From JACRCT01 sp049841135 (GTDB taxonomy: Bacteria; Myxococcota; Myxococcia; Myxococcales; UBA5297): a stretch of DNA of 64,000 bases. The notes beneath the pieces were generated by a model. That model was not told the DNA's origin. It worked only from the letters and a program-made list of their open reading frames with translations, and did not search any database. This document shows, piece by piece, positions 53,527 through 63,429 of this stretch. The DNA lies in NCBI GenBank assembly GCA_049841135.1, contig JASGHK010000004.1:496001-560000 (forward strand), in the 5' to 3' direction. The position numbers and the translations under genes are program-made. Positions within the stretch are counted from its first letter, which is position 1. Each line of letters begins with the position of its first letter.

Positions 53527-54673
53527 ATGTCCTTTGCGCTCAACCAGCCCACCATCGCCCTCGGCGACGTCCTTCGCCCGACCGTCCTCGAGGTCGACCT
53601 CGCGCAGCTCTCGGAGAACTACCGGGCGATCGAGCGGCACGCCAAGGCCCCGGTGCTGGTGGTCCTCAAGGCCAACGCCTACGGCCACGGGCTGGTCGAG
53701 GTCGGTCGCCACTTCGACGCGCTCGGCGCGCCGTACCTGGGCGTCGCCTACCTCGAGGAAGGGCTGCGGCTTCGGGAGGCGGGCGTGCGCGCGCCCATCC
53801 TCGTGCTGGGCGGCATCGTCGGCGACCAGATCCCCCAGTTCGTCGAGCGCGAGCTGACCCTCACCGCCTCCTCGGTCGACAAGCTCAAGGCCATCGAGGA
53901 CTGCGCCGCCGCGATGCACCGCACCGCGCACGTGCACCTCAAGGTCGACACCGGCATGGAGCGGATCGGCGTGCACTGGTACAGCGCCGAGAAGCTCCTC
54001 GAAGCCTCGCTCGGCTGCAAGCACGTCCAGGTCGACGGCATCTTCTCCCACTTCGCCAACGCCGACGCCGCCGACCTCACCCATGCGCGCACCCAGCTCG
54101 AGCGCTTCCAGGAGGTGCTGCGCTTCTACGAGCGGCGCTCGCTCAAGCCCCCGCTGCGCCACCTCTCGAGCTCCGGCGCGGTCCTCCAGTTGCCCGAGGC
54201 GAGCCTGGACATGGTGCGGCCCGGACTGCTGCTTTATGGCGCCTACCCTGCGGCCAATGTGCCGCGCCTGGTCGACGTCCGCTCGGCGCTGCGCTGGGTC
54301 TCCCGGGTCGTCTACTTCAAGGTCGTGCAGGCCGGAAACCCGGTCGGGTACGGCTCGACCTGGACCCCCAACGAGGCGGTGCGCGTGGTGACGGTGCCCG
54401 TCGGCTACGGCGACGGCTACATGCGCGCCATGTCCGGGCGGGCCCAGGTCCTCATCCGCGGCAAGCGCCACCCGGTCGTCGGGCGGATCTGCATGGACCA
54501 GCTCATGGTGAGCATCGGCTCGGGCAGCGCCTACAACGGCGACGAGAATCGTGCTCCTGGGCCGCGACGGCGACGAGTCCATCACCATCGAGGAGCTCGC
54601 GAGCTGGGCGGGCACCATCCCCCACGAGATCCTGACGAGCATCAACACCCGGGTGCCGCGCGTCTACGTGTGA
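53527..54673 (+). CDS. alr: Alanine racemase, one frameshift
   Basis: Converts L- to D-alanine for peptidoglycan. The PLP lysine is in VVLKANAYGHG (K48). The catalytic tyrosine region is PVGYGSTW, and PVGYGDGYMRAMSG and HPVVGRICMDQLMV follow. The frame breaks at 54544. Reading GAATC at 54546-54550 as GATC restores GDEIVLLGRDGDESITIEELASWAGTIPHEI and the usual C-terminus TSINTRVPRVYV, for about 381 residues. The stop codon lies at the first base of the direct-repeat block, which may serve as its terminator. The start is ATG 53527. Confidence 0.93.
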
Positions 54674-54924
54674 GCCCGGCTTCCACGCCGGGAACATCTG
54701 AACGTCCGTGGAATCCGAGGCGCGCTCGCGAATCCGTCGCGGCGGTCGTTGGGGTAGAGCCCGGCTTCCACGCCGGGGACATCTGAACGTCCGTGGAATC
54801 CGAGGCGCGCTCGCAGATCCGTCGCGTAGGTCGTCGGGTAGAGCCCGGCTTCCACGCCGGGGACATCTGAACGTCCGTGGAATCCGAGGCGCGCTCGCAG
54901 ATCCGTCGCGTAGGTCGTCGGGTA
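54672..54924. repeat. Three tandem direct repeats of 84-85 bp, each starting with a hairpin
   Basis: Units are 54672-54756, 54757-54840 and 54841-54924. Each begins GAGCCCGGCTTCCACGCCGG, a CCCGGC/GCCGGG hairpin with a 6-nt loop. Units 2 and 3 are almost identical; unit 1 differs at about ten places. The first base pair overlaps the alr stop codon. Confidence 0.92.
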
Positions 54925-54955
54925 GTGCGCCTCAGATTCCTCGGGGTTCCATGGT

Positions 54956-55074
54956 TGCCCCCGGCGTGGAAGCCGGGCACTACCCAGCCAGAGCGCGCCT
55001 CAGACCGTCAATTCCGCAAAGGTGCCCCCGGCGTGGATGCGCGTGGATGCCGGGCACTACCCAGCCAGAGCGCG
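54956..55074. repeat. Two inverted partial copies of the alr-downstream repeat
   Basis: The sequences at 54956-54997 and 55023-55074 share about 42 bp. Both contain CCCCGGCGTGGAAGCCGGGC-like cores, the reverse complement of the start of the 85-bp units. The second has a 10-bp internal duplication (GTGGATGC twice). Together with the three direct units they form a large inverted structure. The region 54674-55219 holds no convincing gene. Confidence 0.8.
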
Positions 55075-55167
55075 AAGCCACTTGCCCACCATCCCGATCG
55101 TCATCCACGGCACGTACGTCACCAGCAGCACGCCGGCGGCCATGATGAGCAGGAAGGACAGCGCCAC
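55057..55167 (-). other. Possible small membrane ORF or gene remnant
   Basis: The minus-strand frame from GTG 55167 encodes VALSFLLIMAAGVLLVTYVPWMT... (36 residues), ending at 55057. The hydrophobic run with LLVTYVPW resembles the last helix of TRAP-type DctM permeases, and the frame extends upstream without a start to the APC gene end. It could be a short protein whose start is lost through a frameshift, or a remnant. Its 3' end lies within the inverted repeat. Confidence 0.25.
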
Positions 55168-55219
55168 CTTGTACAGCCGGACCAGCGGCTGCCCGAAGCG
55201 GCTCGACGAGAGATGAGGG

Positions 55220-57242
55220 TCACGCCTCCTTCTCGGCGAGCACCCGGACCGGCAGCACCATCGCGTCGAGCCCGGCGAACTGCAGCCGCCGCTGGATTCT
55301 GGTAGGCCGTCTCGTTGTGCAGGAAGGCGTGGAACCAGCGCTCCTCCTCGAAGACGAGCTTGCCGGCGAAGAAGATCGACCTGCGGAACTCGCTGGCCAC
55401 CTCGCGGCAGAGCGAGACCGCCACCTCCGTCGCCTCGGTGCCCACCGCCATGCGGCTGTCCGCCGGCAGGCCCAGGCGTCGGGCCAGCTCGACGTACTGC
55501 GCGAGCGAGCGGCGGGTGCGCTCGCGCACCGCCTCCACCTCCGCGACGTCCTTGAAGGTGGCGGAGTCGATGACGCCGACGGACAGGAACAGGAAGCTCT
55601 TGAAGTGCTGGGGGAACAGCCGCTGGATGGAGAGCAGCGAGTGCACGCCCAGCCCTCCGTAGCCGCCGACGAGGAGCACCGCCGTCGGCCGCGCCGGGTC
55701 CACCGGCGCCGCGTCGCCCTTCTCGGGCAGCGGCAGGTCGGCCAGGCTCTGGTCCAGCCGCCCCAGGCTGCGCTCGACCTTGCGGTACTGGTGGCGGATG
55801 AGGAAGCACGCCGCCACCAGGAACCCGGTCAGCACCAGGGTGCGCCAGCCGCCCTCCTCGAACTTCTCGTAGACCGTCATCGCCAGGATGAAGACGCACA
55901 GCGCCAGGCCGACGACGTGGACGGCGATGCTGCGCCGCCACGGCTTGCCCGCCCTGCGCTCGCGCAGCCAGAAGACGCACATCCCCAGCTGGGCCAGCGA
56001 GAAGGTGACGAAGACGTTGATGGAGTACATGACGACCAGGGCGCCGACGTCGCCGCGCGTGTAGAGCAGCGCGACCGCAGAGGCCGCGCCCATGAGCAGC
56101 ACGCCGTAGGACATGGTCAGGCGGTCGGAGAGCTGCGCGAAGCGGCGCGGCAGGTAGCTGTCGGTCGCCATGTTCGCCATGGTGCGCGGCCCGGCGATGA
56201 TGCCCGCCTGCGCCGCGACGACCAGCAGCAGCGCCTCCGAAGCCAGGGTCGCCACGACGAACCAGTGCCCCACTGGCCACGAGCCCAGCTGCCAGCCGCC
56301 GGCGAAGCGCTCGACCAGCACGGCGTTCATGGTCTTGCCCGCCACCGGCGAGACGTGCAGCAGGAGGTACGCGAGGATGATGCCGGTCGCGGTGAGCGAC
56401 AGCGAGACGGCCATCAGCGTCATGGTCCGCTTGCCGGTCTCGACCTTGGGCTCGCGCATGATGCTCAGGCCGTTGGAGACCGCTTCGATGCCGGTGTAGG
56501 TGCCGGCGCCCATCGAGTAGGCGCGCATCAGGAGCATCAGCACGCCGGCGACACCGAGCTGGGCGAGGCCCTGCCGTGCACCGGAACCGATCTCCGAGGC
56601 GACCACGGGGATTTGCGCTCCCCCGGCGACGAGGGTGCCGAGGATGAGCACGAGGTGCGTGGCGACGAAGACCAGGAAGACCGGGACGATGACCTTCACC
56701 GACTCCTTGACGCCGCGCAGGTTGAGCAGGACCAGCAGCGCCAGCGCGATGAATTCGATGGGCAGCTTGGCGCCGCGCGTCCACTCCGGCAGGAAGCTGA
56801 AGACGGCGTCGGCTCCGGCGGCGACCGAGACGGTGATGGTGAGGACGTAGTCGACGACCAGCGCTGCGCCGGAGACCACGCCGGCCTTGGGCCCCAGCAA
56901 CTTGCCGGCGACGACGTAACCGCCGCCGCCGAAGGGGAAGTGCTCGATGATCCGGCTGTAGGAGGCCGAGAGGACGAAGACGGTGATCCCGGTGGCGATC
57001 GCCAGGCCCACCGCCAGGTAGGAGTGGTGCCCCAGCGCCTTGAAGGCCTCCTCGGGGCCGTAGGACGAGGAGGAGAGCCCGTCGGCGCCCAACCCCACCC
57101 AGGCCAGGAAGGCCACCAGCGAGATCTGGTGGTAGGTCTTCGGGTCGGAGACGTCGCGCGGGGCTCCGAGGATGGCGCGCCGCAGGCGCTTCCTCCCCAC
57201 CTCCTGCTCCTGGTCGTTCAGCGCTCGAGTCGGCTCAGCCAT
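55220..57242 (-). CDS. APC-superfamily amino acid permease with C-terminal soluble domain, one frameshift
   Basis: From ATG 57242 the product is about 673 residues with around twelve helices. Family features are SLVAFLAWVGLGADGLSSSSYGPEEAF, HFPFGGGGYVVAGKLLG, NLRGVKESVKVIVPVF and YTGIEAVSNGLSIMREP. It is closest to transporters with a large soluble tail, here from about 500 on (AVLLVGGYGGLGVHSLLSI, FVGV.. and GTEATEVAVSLCREV, USP-like in flavour). The frame breaks near 55297; reading GATTC (55295-55299) as GATC restores TAYQIQRRLQFAGLDAM and the end VRVLAEKEA. The substrate is not evident. Confidence 0.85.
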
Positions 57243-57435
57243 GGCACTTCGCTCCGCATCGCCGGGGATGTCCGGCGCGCCAAGCGATAGCGCCTCGCGT
57301 TCGATTCAACGACCACTACGGAGCCCGGCAGGCCGAGGCCATTGCAGATTGCAGTGGCGCGTCCGCCGCCCCTTGGAAATTCAAAGGGTTAGACGACTCC
57401 CAGACGGGTGGCGGGCGGCGAAAGCGCCTCCCTCT

Positions 57436-58814
57436 TCACTGCCCGTCAGGCTGCTCGCCGAGCTTGTACTTCTTGAGCCGATCGAGGAAGGCGCTGCGGC
57501 TCAGCCCCAGCCTCCGCGCAGCCTCGGACTGATTCCCGGAGGTCGCGGCGAGGGTGCGCACGATGAGGCCGCGCTCGAGCGCCTCGACCTGCTCGCGCAG
57601 CGTCAGGTTCCCGCCTGGAGACGGCTCGACCACGCCCGTCCCCGACTCCGCCGGCGGGGTCGCGGGCTCCGTCATCGCCGTCAGCGCTCCAACGTCGAGC
57701 TCGCCCGAGGGCGAGAGCGCCACCAGTCGCGCGACGGTGTTCTCGAGCTGCCGCACGTTCCCCGGCCACGGGGCCTGCTCGAGCGCCGAGACGAGCGCCC
57801 CGGAGAGGTGAATCGGCCCGAGCCCGAAGCGCTCCCCGTAGCGACGGGAGAACTCCGCCGCCAAGGCCGGGATGTCCTCGCGGTGCTCGCGCAGCGGCGG
57901 GACGAGGAGCTCGACGACCGCCAGGCGCCAGTAGAGGTCTTCACGGAAGCGACCCTGGCGCGCCTCGGCGGCCAGATCGCGGTTGGTGCACGCCACCACC
58001 CGGACGTCGACGCGCTCGACCTTCCCTGCGCCGACGGGCTGGATCTCCCCTTCCTGCAGCGCCCGCAGCAGCTTGGCCTGCACGGCCGCCGGCAGCTCGC
58101 CGACCTCGTCGAGGATGAGCGTGCCGCCGTGGGCCTGGGCGAAGAAGCCCGGCCGGGCCTTCTCCGCCCCGGTGAAGGCGCCGCGCGCGTGGCCGAGAGC
58201 TCCGCCTCGGCCAGCTCGCCGGGGATGGCCGCGCAGTTGAATCGCACCAGCGGGCCCCGGCTGCGGCCGCTCTGCGCGTGCAGCAGCGAGGCCACCAGCT
58301 CCTTGCCGGTCCCGGTCTCGCCGCGGACGAGCACGGTGATGTCCTTGGGTGCCACGCGCGAGACGGCCTGCAGCAGCCGCCGCATCGCCGGCCCGTCGCC
58401 GATGACCGGCCGCCCGACCGCGCGCTCGACCTCGAGCCGGCGGCTCTGCGTGCGCAGCGCCCGGGTCTCCAGGGCGCGCTCCACCAGCACCGACAGCTCG
58501 TCGACGTCGAACGGCTTGGTCACGTACTCGTAGGCGCCGGCCTTCATGGCGCGCACGGCGACCCGCTCGGAGCCCTGGGCGGTGAGCACCACGACCGGCA
58601 GGCCCTCGTCGCGCTCGCGGATGGCCTGGAGCAGCTGGAGGCCGTCCATCTCGGGCATGGCGAAGTCGGTGATGACGGCGTCGGCCCCCTCCAGGCGTTC
58701 CAGCGCCTCGGCCCCGGACGCCGCGAGCACCGGCTCATGGCCCAGCGCGACGATCAGCTCCTTGAGCGCGAAGCGCAGCCCGGGCTCGTCATCGACCACC
58801 AACACCCGCTTCAT
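57436..58814 (-). CDS. NtrC-family sigma-54-dependent response regulator, one frameshift
   Basis: Receiver domain residues 1-120: acidic pocket VDDEPG, phosphorylation site D50 in VITDFAMPEMDG, K100 in VTKPF. The AAA+ domain has GETGTGKE (165-172), then a frame break near 58200. Adding one T (GAGCTCTTCGG) restores ELFGHARGAFTGAEKARPG, including the sigma-54-contacting GAFTGA loop. Downstream are LILDEVGELP, CTNRDL, DLYWRL, WPGNVRQLENT and a C-terminal Fis-type HTH (NQSEAARRLGLSRSAFLDRL). About 459 residues. Its start overlaps the kinase gene by 26 nt, so they form a two-component pair. Confidence 0.93.
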
Positions 58815-60160
58815 CGGGCCTCCTCGGACTCTCCGGACTCTCCGGGAGCGCCGCCGCCGCCACCGGCGCGCGCACGGGGAGCGTGCCGCGCGCCACGGTG
58901 CCCCTCCCGGGCTCGCTCAGGTACTCCAGCTTCCCACCGTGCTGGACGAAGGCGGCCCGAGCCAGGGCGACGCCCAGCCCGGTGCCCTCCTCCCGGGTCG
59001 TGAAGAAGGGCGTGCCCACCTTCGCGAGCACCTCGGGGCTCATGCCGCGGCCGTGGTCGCGCACCTCCACCCGCACCGCCTCGTTCGACTCCTCGCGGAT
59101 CACCTCGAGCTCGACCTTTCCTCCCGGGGCCGAGGCCTCGACGGCGTTGGCCACGAGGTTGATGAGCGCCTCCTTGAGGCGCCTCGCATCGGTCTCGACC
59201 AGCGCCTCGCCTCCCAGCCGTCGCAGCGTCACGCCTGCCTCCACCGCGCGCCCCTCGAGCGCCGCGAGGACCTCGTCGGAGAAGCTCGGAGAGGTCGACC
59301 TGCTGCCGCCGGAGCTTCTCGAGCGGCCGCGAGAACGAGAGGTAGTCCTGGAGGATGGCCTGCATCCGCTCCACCTCGGCGTCGATGACCTCCAGCCGCT
59401 CGCGCAGGTCGGCCCCGGGCGGCGCGCGCCGCGAGAGCTGGACGAGGGCCTTGATGGCCCCGAGCGGGTTCTTGAGCTCGTGCGAGAGCTTGGCGCCGAT
59501 GGTCTCCAGGTCCCGCGCCCGCGCGAGCGCTCCCTCGGCGATCTCCTCGCGGGCGCGGAAGGCGTCGCGCAGGCTGGTGTGCGCCGCGCCGAGCAGCACC
59601 GCCAGCGCGTGCGCCAATCCCATCAGCGCGCAGCCGACGCAGACGACGAGCGCGATCGAATGCGCCCGCCCTTCGATCGGCGCTCCGAGCCAGGCCTGGG
59701 GCAGCACCGCCAGCAGCAGGGCCACGGCGTTGACGAGCCCGATGCGCCGCTTGGGCTTCGCGCTCCACCCGTGCTGGACCATCAAGAGCGGCAACGAGGC
59801 CGGCAGGAAGAGGACCAGCGGGCTGTGCAGTCCTCCGGTCAGCGCCAGCGAGGCGGCGAGCAGCGCGAAGCTCACCTCGTCGGTCAACTCGCGCGCCTTG
59901 CGGCCCTCGGAAGGCCCCGCCTTCGAGCGGACGGCCTCGCGAACCTGGAAGCCGATCATCGCGAGCAGCACGGCGCCGAGCGCCGCCAACCGCCAGGCCG
60001 GATAGCCGGCGCTCCACAGCACGGCCAGCAGGACCGCGCAGGCGAGATCGAGCGGGCCGTAGACCGACGAGCGCAGCCGAGACCAGCGCCGCTCGAGCGC
60101 GCGATCGGCGAGGTGCAGCGGCTGCGTGCGGTCGGTCGTCGATTCGTGCTCGAGAGTCAT
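58789..60160 (-). CDS. NtrB-like membrane sensor histidine kinase, one frameshift
   Basis: From ATG 60160 the product has about 456 residues: six membrane helices in residues 35-195 (DLACAVLLAVLWSAGYPA, LAALGAVLLAMIGFQV, LVVCVGCALMGLAHALAVLLG and others), no PAS or HAMP domain, then the DHp domain with H227 in GAKLSHELKNPLGAIKALVQ. The frame breaks near 59275: reading GAGCTTC as GAGCTC restores VDLSELSDEVLAALEGRAVEAGV. The ATPase domain has NLVANAVEAS, DHGRGMSPEV and TTREEGTGLGVALA. It signals to the overlapping NtrC-like regulator. The stimulus is probably sensed in the membrane. Confidence 0.92.
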
Positions 60161-60428
60161 GGTGCGCGCAGCGGAAGCAACGGTCGCGCCGCCCCCGGAG
60201 GCTTCGCCTATCCCTGGATAACAGCCGACCCGCCTCCGGGCTTGCCCAGGTGACCAGGCTGCTCCCCAAGCCGAGGGGTGCCGGATTCTCACGCAACTGC
60301 CGGCTCTGGCTGCGTGCCTTGCCGGCACTCGTGTCGTCCGCCCGCGGTGCCGGCCCGCGGCATGGCCTCTGCACCGCGACCCGACTACCGACGGGCGGTC
60401 GTGGGACGAGGAGGCAGCAGGCGATGGA

Positions 60429-61076
60429 GTGCTCGATTCTTCCAACCAGCGCAGCGAACCCTCTCATCGCCGCACCCGAGCCGGCGCCATTGCGGATCCT
60501 CGGCGCCCTCCTCTGCCCCTCCTTGGCCTGGTCGCCTCGGTGTGGGGGCTTGCGGGATCCGCGTTGCTGCTCGCCCGTGGGGCCTGGGCGCTGGCGAACC
60601 TGGGCGCGCAGACCCTGCGAACCTCGGCTGGCGGGCTCGCGCTCTGGCAGTGGGGGCTGGGCGCCGTCTGGCTGTCGGTCATGTGCTACTTCCAGGGCTA
60701 CCGCGGGCTCCAACGCGGCTTCTCGTCCCGGGTCGTCGCGCGGGCACACTTCCTCGCTCGAGACCGCCGTCCCCAGCTGCGCGACCTGCTGGCCGCGCCG
60801 CTCTTCTGCATCGGCCTCGTCCGCGCCACGCGCCGGCGCCAGCGTGCGACGGTCCTGCTCATCGCGACGATGGCCTCGCTGGTCGTCGCCGTCTCTTTCG
60901 TCCCCCAGCCCTACCGCGCCCTCATCGACGTGGGCGTCGCAGCTGGGCTGGTCTGGGGCCTGGCCGCGCTCGGAATCCTGGCGGTCAAGGCCGTGCTCGG
61001 GAATCCGCCTGCGGTCCCGCTCGATCTGCCGGACGGGGCCGAGTCCGGCGCAGAGCTGCAGGCGGCGCAGCCATGA
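60429..61076 (+). CDS. Membrane protein upstream of a CcsA/HemX-like gene
   Basis: A 215-residue protein with GTG 60429 as the longest start. Four or so hydrophobic segments are seen: LLGLVASVWGLAGSALLLARG, WQWGLGAVWLSVMCYF, ATVLLIATMASLVVAVSFVP and VGVAAGLVWGLAALGILAVKAVLG. Between them lies an Arg-rich cytoplasmic loop. Not recognised. Its stop overlaps the following start (ATGA), which supports the frame and suggests a joint role with the cytochrome-assembly-like protein. Confidence 0.6.
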   Translation: MLDSSNQRSEPSHRRTRAGAIADPRRPPLPLLGLVASVWGLAGSALLLARGAWALANLGAQTLRTSAGGLALWQWGLGAVWLSVMCYFQGYRGLQRGFSSRVVARAHFLARDRRPQLRDLLAAPLFCIGLVRATRRRQRATVLLIATMASLVVAVSFVPQPYRALIDVGVAAGLVWGLAALGILAVKAVLGNPPAVPLDLPDGAESGAELQAAQP

Positions 61077-61960
61077 GCGGTCTGGTCCTGTCGATCGCGG
61101 CGCTGCTCTTCGTGGCCTCGGCGACGACCTCCCTCTTCGCCCTGCTGCGGCCGGCGGGCACGCCCTCGATGGACCGCTGGGATGCCAGCGCCGCGCAGCT
61201 CCTCCTCTTGGCCGCCTTTGCGACCGAGGCGGTGGCGCTGGGCCTAGGCTGCGCGCAGCACGCGGGCCGCGAGCTCATGAGCGTCTCAGGCGGCATCGCG
61301 CTCTTCGGCTGGCTGGGCGCGGCAGCGTGCCTGGTCGTCCAGCGGCTGTGGCGGATGCCGCAGGTCGGCGCCTTCGTCACCCCGATGCTGGCCTTGGCGG
61401 CTGTCCACGCGGCGCTCGGTCTGCCCGTGCGCGAAGAGGTGAAGCTGGAGCACCTGCGGGATCCTGCGCTCCAGGTCCATGTGATCAGCGCGACGCTCGC
61501 GGTGGCGCTGTTCGCCCTGGCCGCGGCCATCGCGGGCATCTATCTCGTGCAGCAGCGGCAACTGGCGAGCAAGAGGTTCGGGCGGCTCTTCTCCCGTCTG
61601 CCCTCGCTGCAGCCGCTCGCCCGGCTCAACGCGCGGCTCGTGTGGGCGGGATTGGTCGCCTACGGCCTGGCGTTCGTGTCTGGGAGCATGGCGGCGAGCA
61701 CCCTCTGGCGGGACGGGGCGTCGTGGGACGCCCAGCAAGGAGTGTCGCTGGCGGTGCTGGCGCTGTACGGCGCGCTGGCCCTGGCGTTCGGGCGCGCGGC
61801 AAGTCCCCGACGAGGCGCCGTGGCCACGGTCGCCGCCTTCCTCGTGGCGGTCGCCGCGTTGGGGTGCGTGCGAACGCTTCCCAAGGCGACGCGGCACGTC
61901 GGCGATTACGGCTTGGCCAGCCTGGCTCTGGAGCAGAGCCCGTCCGCCGTGCGCCGCTAG
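61073..61960 (+). CDS. CcsA/HemX-like cytochrome c assembly membrane protein
   Basis: A 295-residue polytopic protein with eight hydrophobic segments. The order LHxxSAxxAxALFALAAAIAGIYLVQQRQL followed by LPSLQPLARLNARLVWAGLVAYG and a Trp-rich loop (STLWRDGASWDAQQGVSLAVLALYG) fits the HemX/CcsA/CcmC family, in which WGxxWxWDP handles haem. The loop here is degenerate (W..GASWDAQ). HemX members often neighbour hemA; the gene context beyond the window cannot be checked, and here the next gene is a small secreted protein. A role in haem delivery is a moderate inference. Confidence 0.72.
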   Translation: MSGLVLSIAALLFVASATTSLFALLRPAGTPSMDRWDASAAQLLLLAAFATEAVALGLGCAQHAGRELMSVSGGIALFGWLGAAACLVVQRLWRMPQVGAFVTPMLALAAVHAALGLPVREEVKLEHLRDPALQVHVISATLAVALFALAAAIAGIYLVQQRQLASKRFGRLFSRLPSLQPLARLNARLVWAGLVAYGLAFVSGSMAASTLWRDGASWDAQQGVSLAVLALYGALALAFGRAASPRRGAVATVAAFLVAVAALGCVRTLPKATRHVGDYGLASLALEQSPSAVRR

Positions 61961-62003
61961 GCAAGCACTCATGGAGCAGCAAGGACGACAAAGGAGCGGT
62001 TCG

Positions 62004-62501
62004 ATGCGCAAGAGGACTCTGGCAGGAACGGTGGCCCTGGCAGTCTGCATGACTGCAGTGGCCGCCCCCGCATTCGCAGGAGAGACGACCGTGGGAACGA
62101 AGCTCGCAGCGTTCACGCTCAGCGATCAGCACGACAAGGAGCACAAGGTCGACGAGGGCACGCGGCTGCTCCTGTTCTCGCGCGACAAGGACGTGGCCAA
62201 GATGGCGTTCAAGGTGCTCGAGAAGAAGGACGCCTCCTTCCTCGCCGACCGCAACGCCCGCTTCCTCCTCGACATCAGCGCGATGCCGCGGGTCATCACC
62301 TGGGCCTTCGGCAAGCCGAAGATGCGCAAGCATCCCTTCCCCCTGCTGCTCGACACCGGCCCCGGCCCGACGAAGGACCTCCCGGCCCAGGAGAAGAAGC
62401 TGACGCTGGTCTACCTGGACCAACTCAAGGTCGAGCGGATTGTCTACGTCGCGAACGAGGAGGAGCTGGGCAAGGAGCTCGACGCGCTCGCCAAGCCCTG
62501 A
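62004..62501 (+). CDS. Secreted protein with thioredoxin-like (redoxin) features
   Basis: From ATG 62004 (AAGGAG at 61991-61996) the product is 165 residues with a Sec signal (MRKRTLAGTVALAV...AAPAFA). The mature part reads VGTKLAAFTLSDQHDKEHKVDEG, as at the start of AhpC/YtfJ-like thioredoxin folds, then LLLFSRDKDVAKMAFKVLEKK and a C-terminal VYVANEEELGKEL. No catalytic cysteine is present, so it is not a conventional oxidoreductase. YtfJ-type proteins of similar design are known in periplasms. It lies directly after the CcsA-like gene. Confidence 0.7.
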   Translation: MRKRTLAGTVALAVCMTAVAAPAFAGETTVGTKLAAFTLSDQHDKEHKVDEGTRLLLFSRDKDVAKMAFKVLEKKDASFLADRNARFLLDISAMPRVITWAFGKPKMRKHPFPLLLDTGPGPTKDLPAQEKKLTLVYLDQLKVERIVYVANEEELGKELDALAKP

Positions 62502-62584
62502 GCGGGCGTCGGCTCTCGACGCGCATGCACCCGACAAGCTGGCTGCGGCCGGCGGCGTACAATGGCGCCCTCGTGGAGGACGCC

Positions 62585-63415
62585 ATGGAAGCTCGTCGCC
62601 TGGCCCAGCTGCCGGCCCCGCAGTACCCCACCCGGTCCGAGGTCACTTCCGAACCGGCGCTGCTCGAGAAGGCGATGCCTGCCGCCTGGCGGCGCGACGA
62701 GCTCTTCGCCGCAGTGGCCGCCTTCGCAGTTGCAGCCAATACGGCGTGCTCGCCCACCTCACCTGGCTCAGCAGCCTCCCCAGCAACTCCACCTGCCTCC
62801 GCCTCACCCGCCTCCGCTTCACCCGCCGCAACTGCTTCACCCGCCTCAGCCGCCGAAGGTGGCAAGGCCATCGTCGCTCCGGTGACCAGTCACGGCGAAG
62901 GCTTCGCGACCACCGGCTGCGACGTCGTGGCCCCGCCGGTCTTCCTCTCCGAGGACGAGGCGATCAAGGTCATCAAGGACGAGGCCGCCAAGCGTGGCCT
63001 CATGCTCACCGCCGTCCCCAAGCCCATTGTGGGCGTCGGCGTGACCCGCCCTACCAACAAGGCGGATGACTATTCGCCGCGGGAAATGAAGCCTTTCGTC
63101 CCCGATCTCGCCGACGAGCAGCACGGGATCGCGCTGGAGTTCGTCTCCGAGCATGACGAGTTCCAGTACCGCGCTCCCGAGGCCCCCCAAGGGCTCCTGC
63201 CTTCGCTGATCTACCGCTACCAGACCAAGACCGGCGCCCAGGCGCTTTCAGAGCGAGTTGCCGCCAAGGCGTCCCAGAAGGTCTTCTTCGGTGCGCTCTA
63301 CGACCCGGCCGGCGCCACCCGCGACACGGAGCGGAAGAAGACCGCGAACCGGGAACTCCTGCGCCTGCAAGTTGTCGATTTCCTCGACTGGCTCAAGGCG
63401 CAAGGAGCGCTCTAG
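62585..63415 (+). CDS. Unknown protein upstream of a radical SAM gene
   Basis: From ATG 62585 (TGGAGGA upstream) the product has 276 residues. A charged N-terminus is followed by a hydrophobic run (LFAAVAAFAVAANTAC), which could be a membrane anchor or an unusual lipobox. A Ser/Pro/Ala-rich linker of about 40 residues follows (SPASASPAATASPASA), then a soluble domain from about residue 95: GFATTGCDVVAPPVFLSEDEAIKVIKDEA, VGVGVTRP, IALEFVSEHDEF and TANRELLRLQVVDFLDWLKAQGAL. I do not know the family. It ends 14 nt before the radical SAM start, so the two are likely partners. Confidence 0.65.
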   Translation: MEARRLAQLPAPQYPTRSEVTSEPALLEKAMPAAWRRDELFAAVAAFAVAANTACSPTSPGSAASPATPPASASPASASPAATASPASAAEGGKAIVAPVTSHGEGFATTGCDVVAPPVFLSEDEAIKVIKDEAAKRGLMLTAVPKPIVGVGVTRPTNKADDYSPREMKPFVPDLADEQHGIALEFVSEHDEFQYRAPEAPQGLLPSLIYRYQTKTGAQALSERVAAKASQKVFFGALYDPAGATRDTERKKTANRELLRLQVVDFLDWLKAQGAL

Positions 63416-63429
63416 GCCTCGGAGACGCC

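Noticed and set aside
54672..55074. CRISPR array
   Set aside because: The units are contiguous 84-85 bp copies without unique spacers, and no cas genes are nearby.
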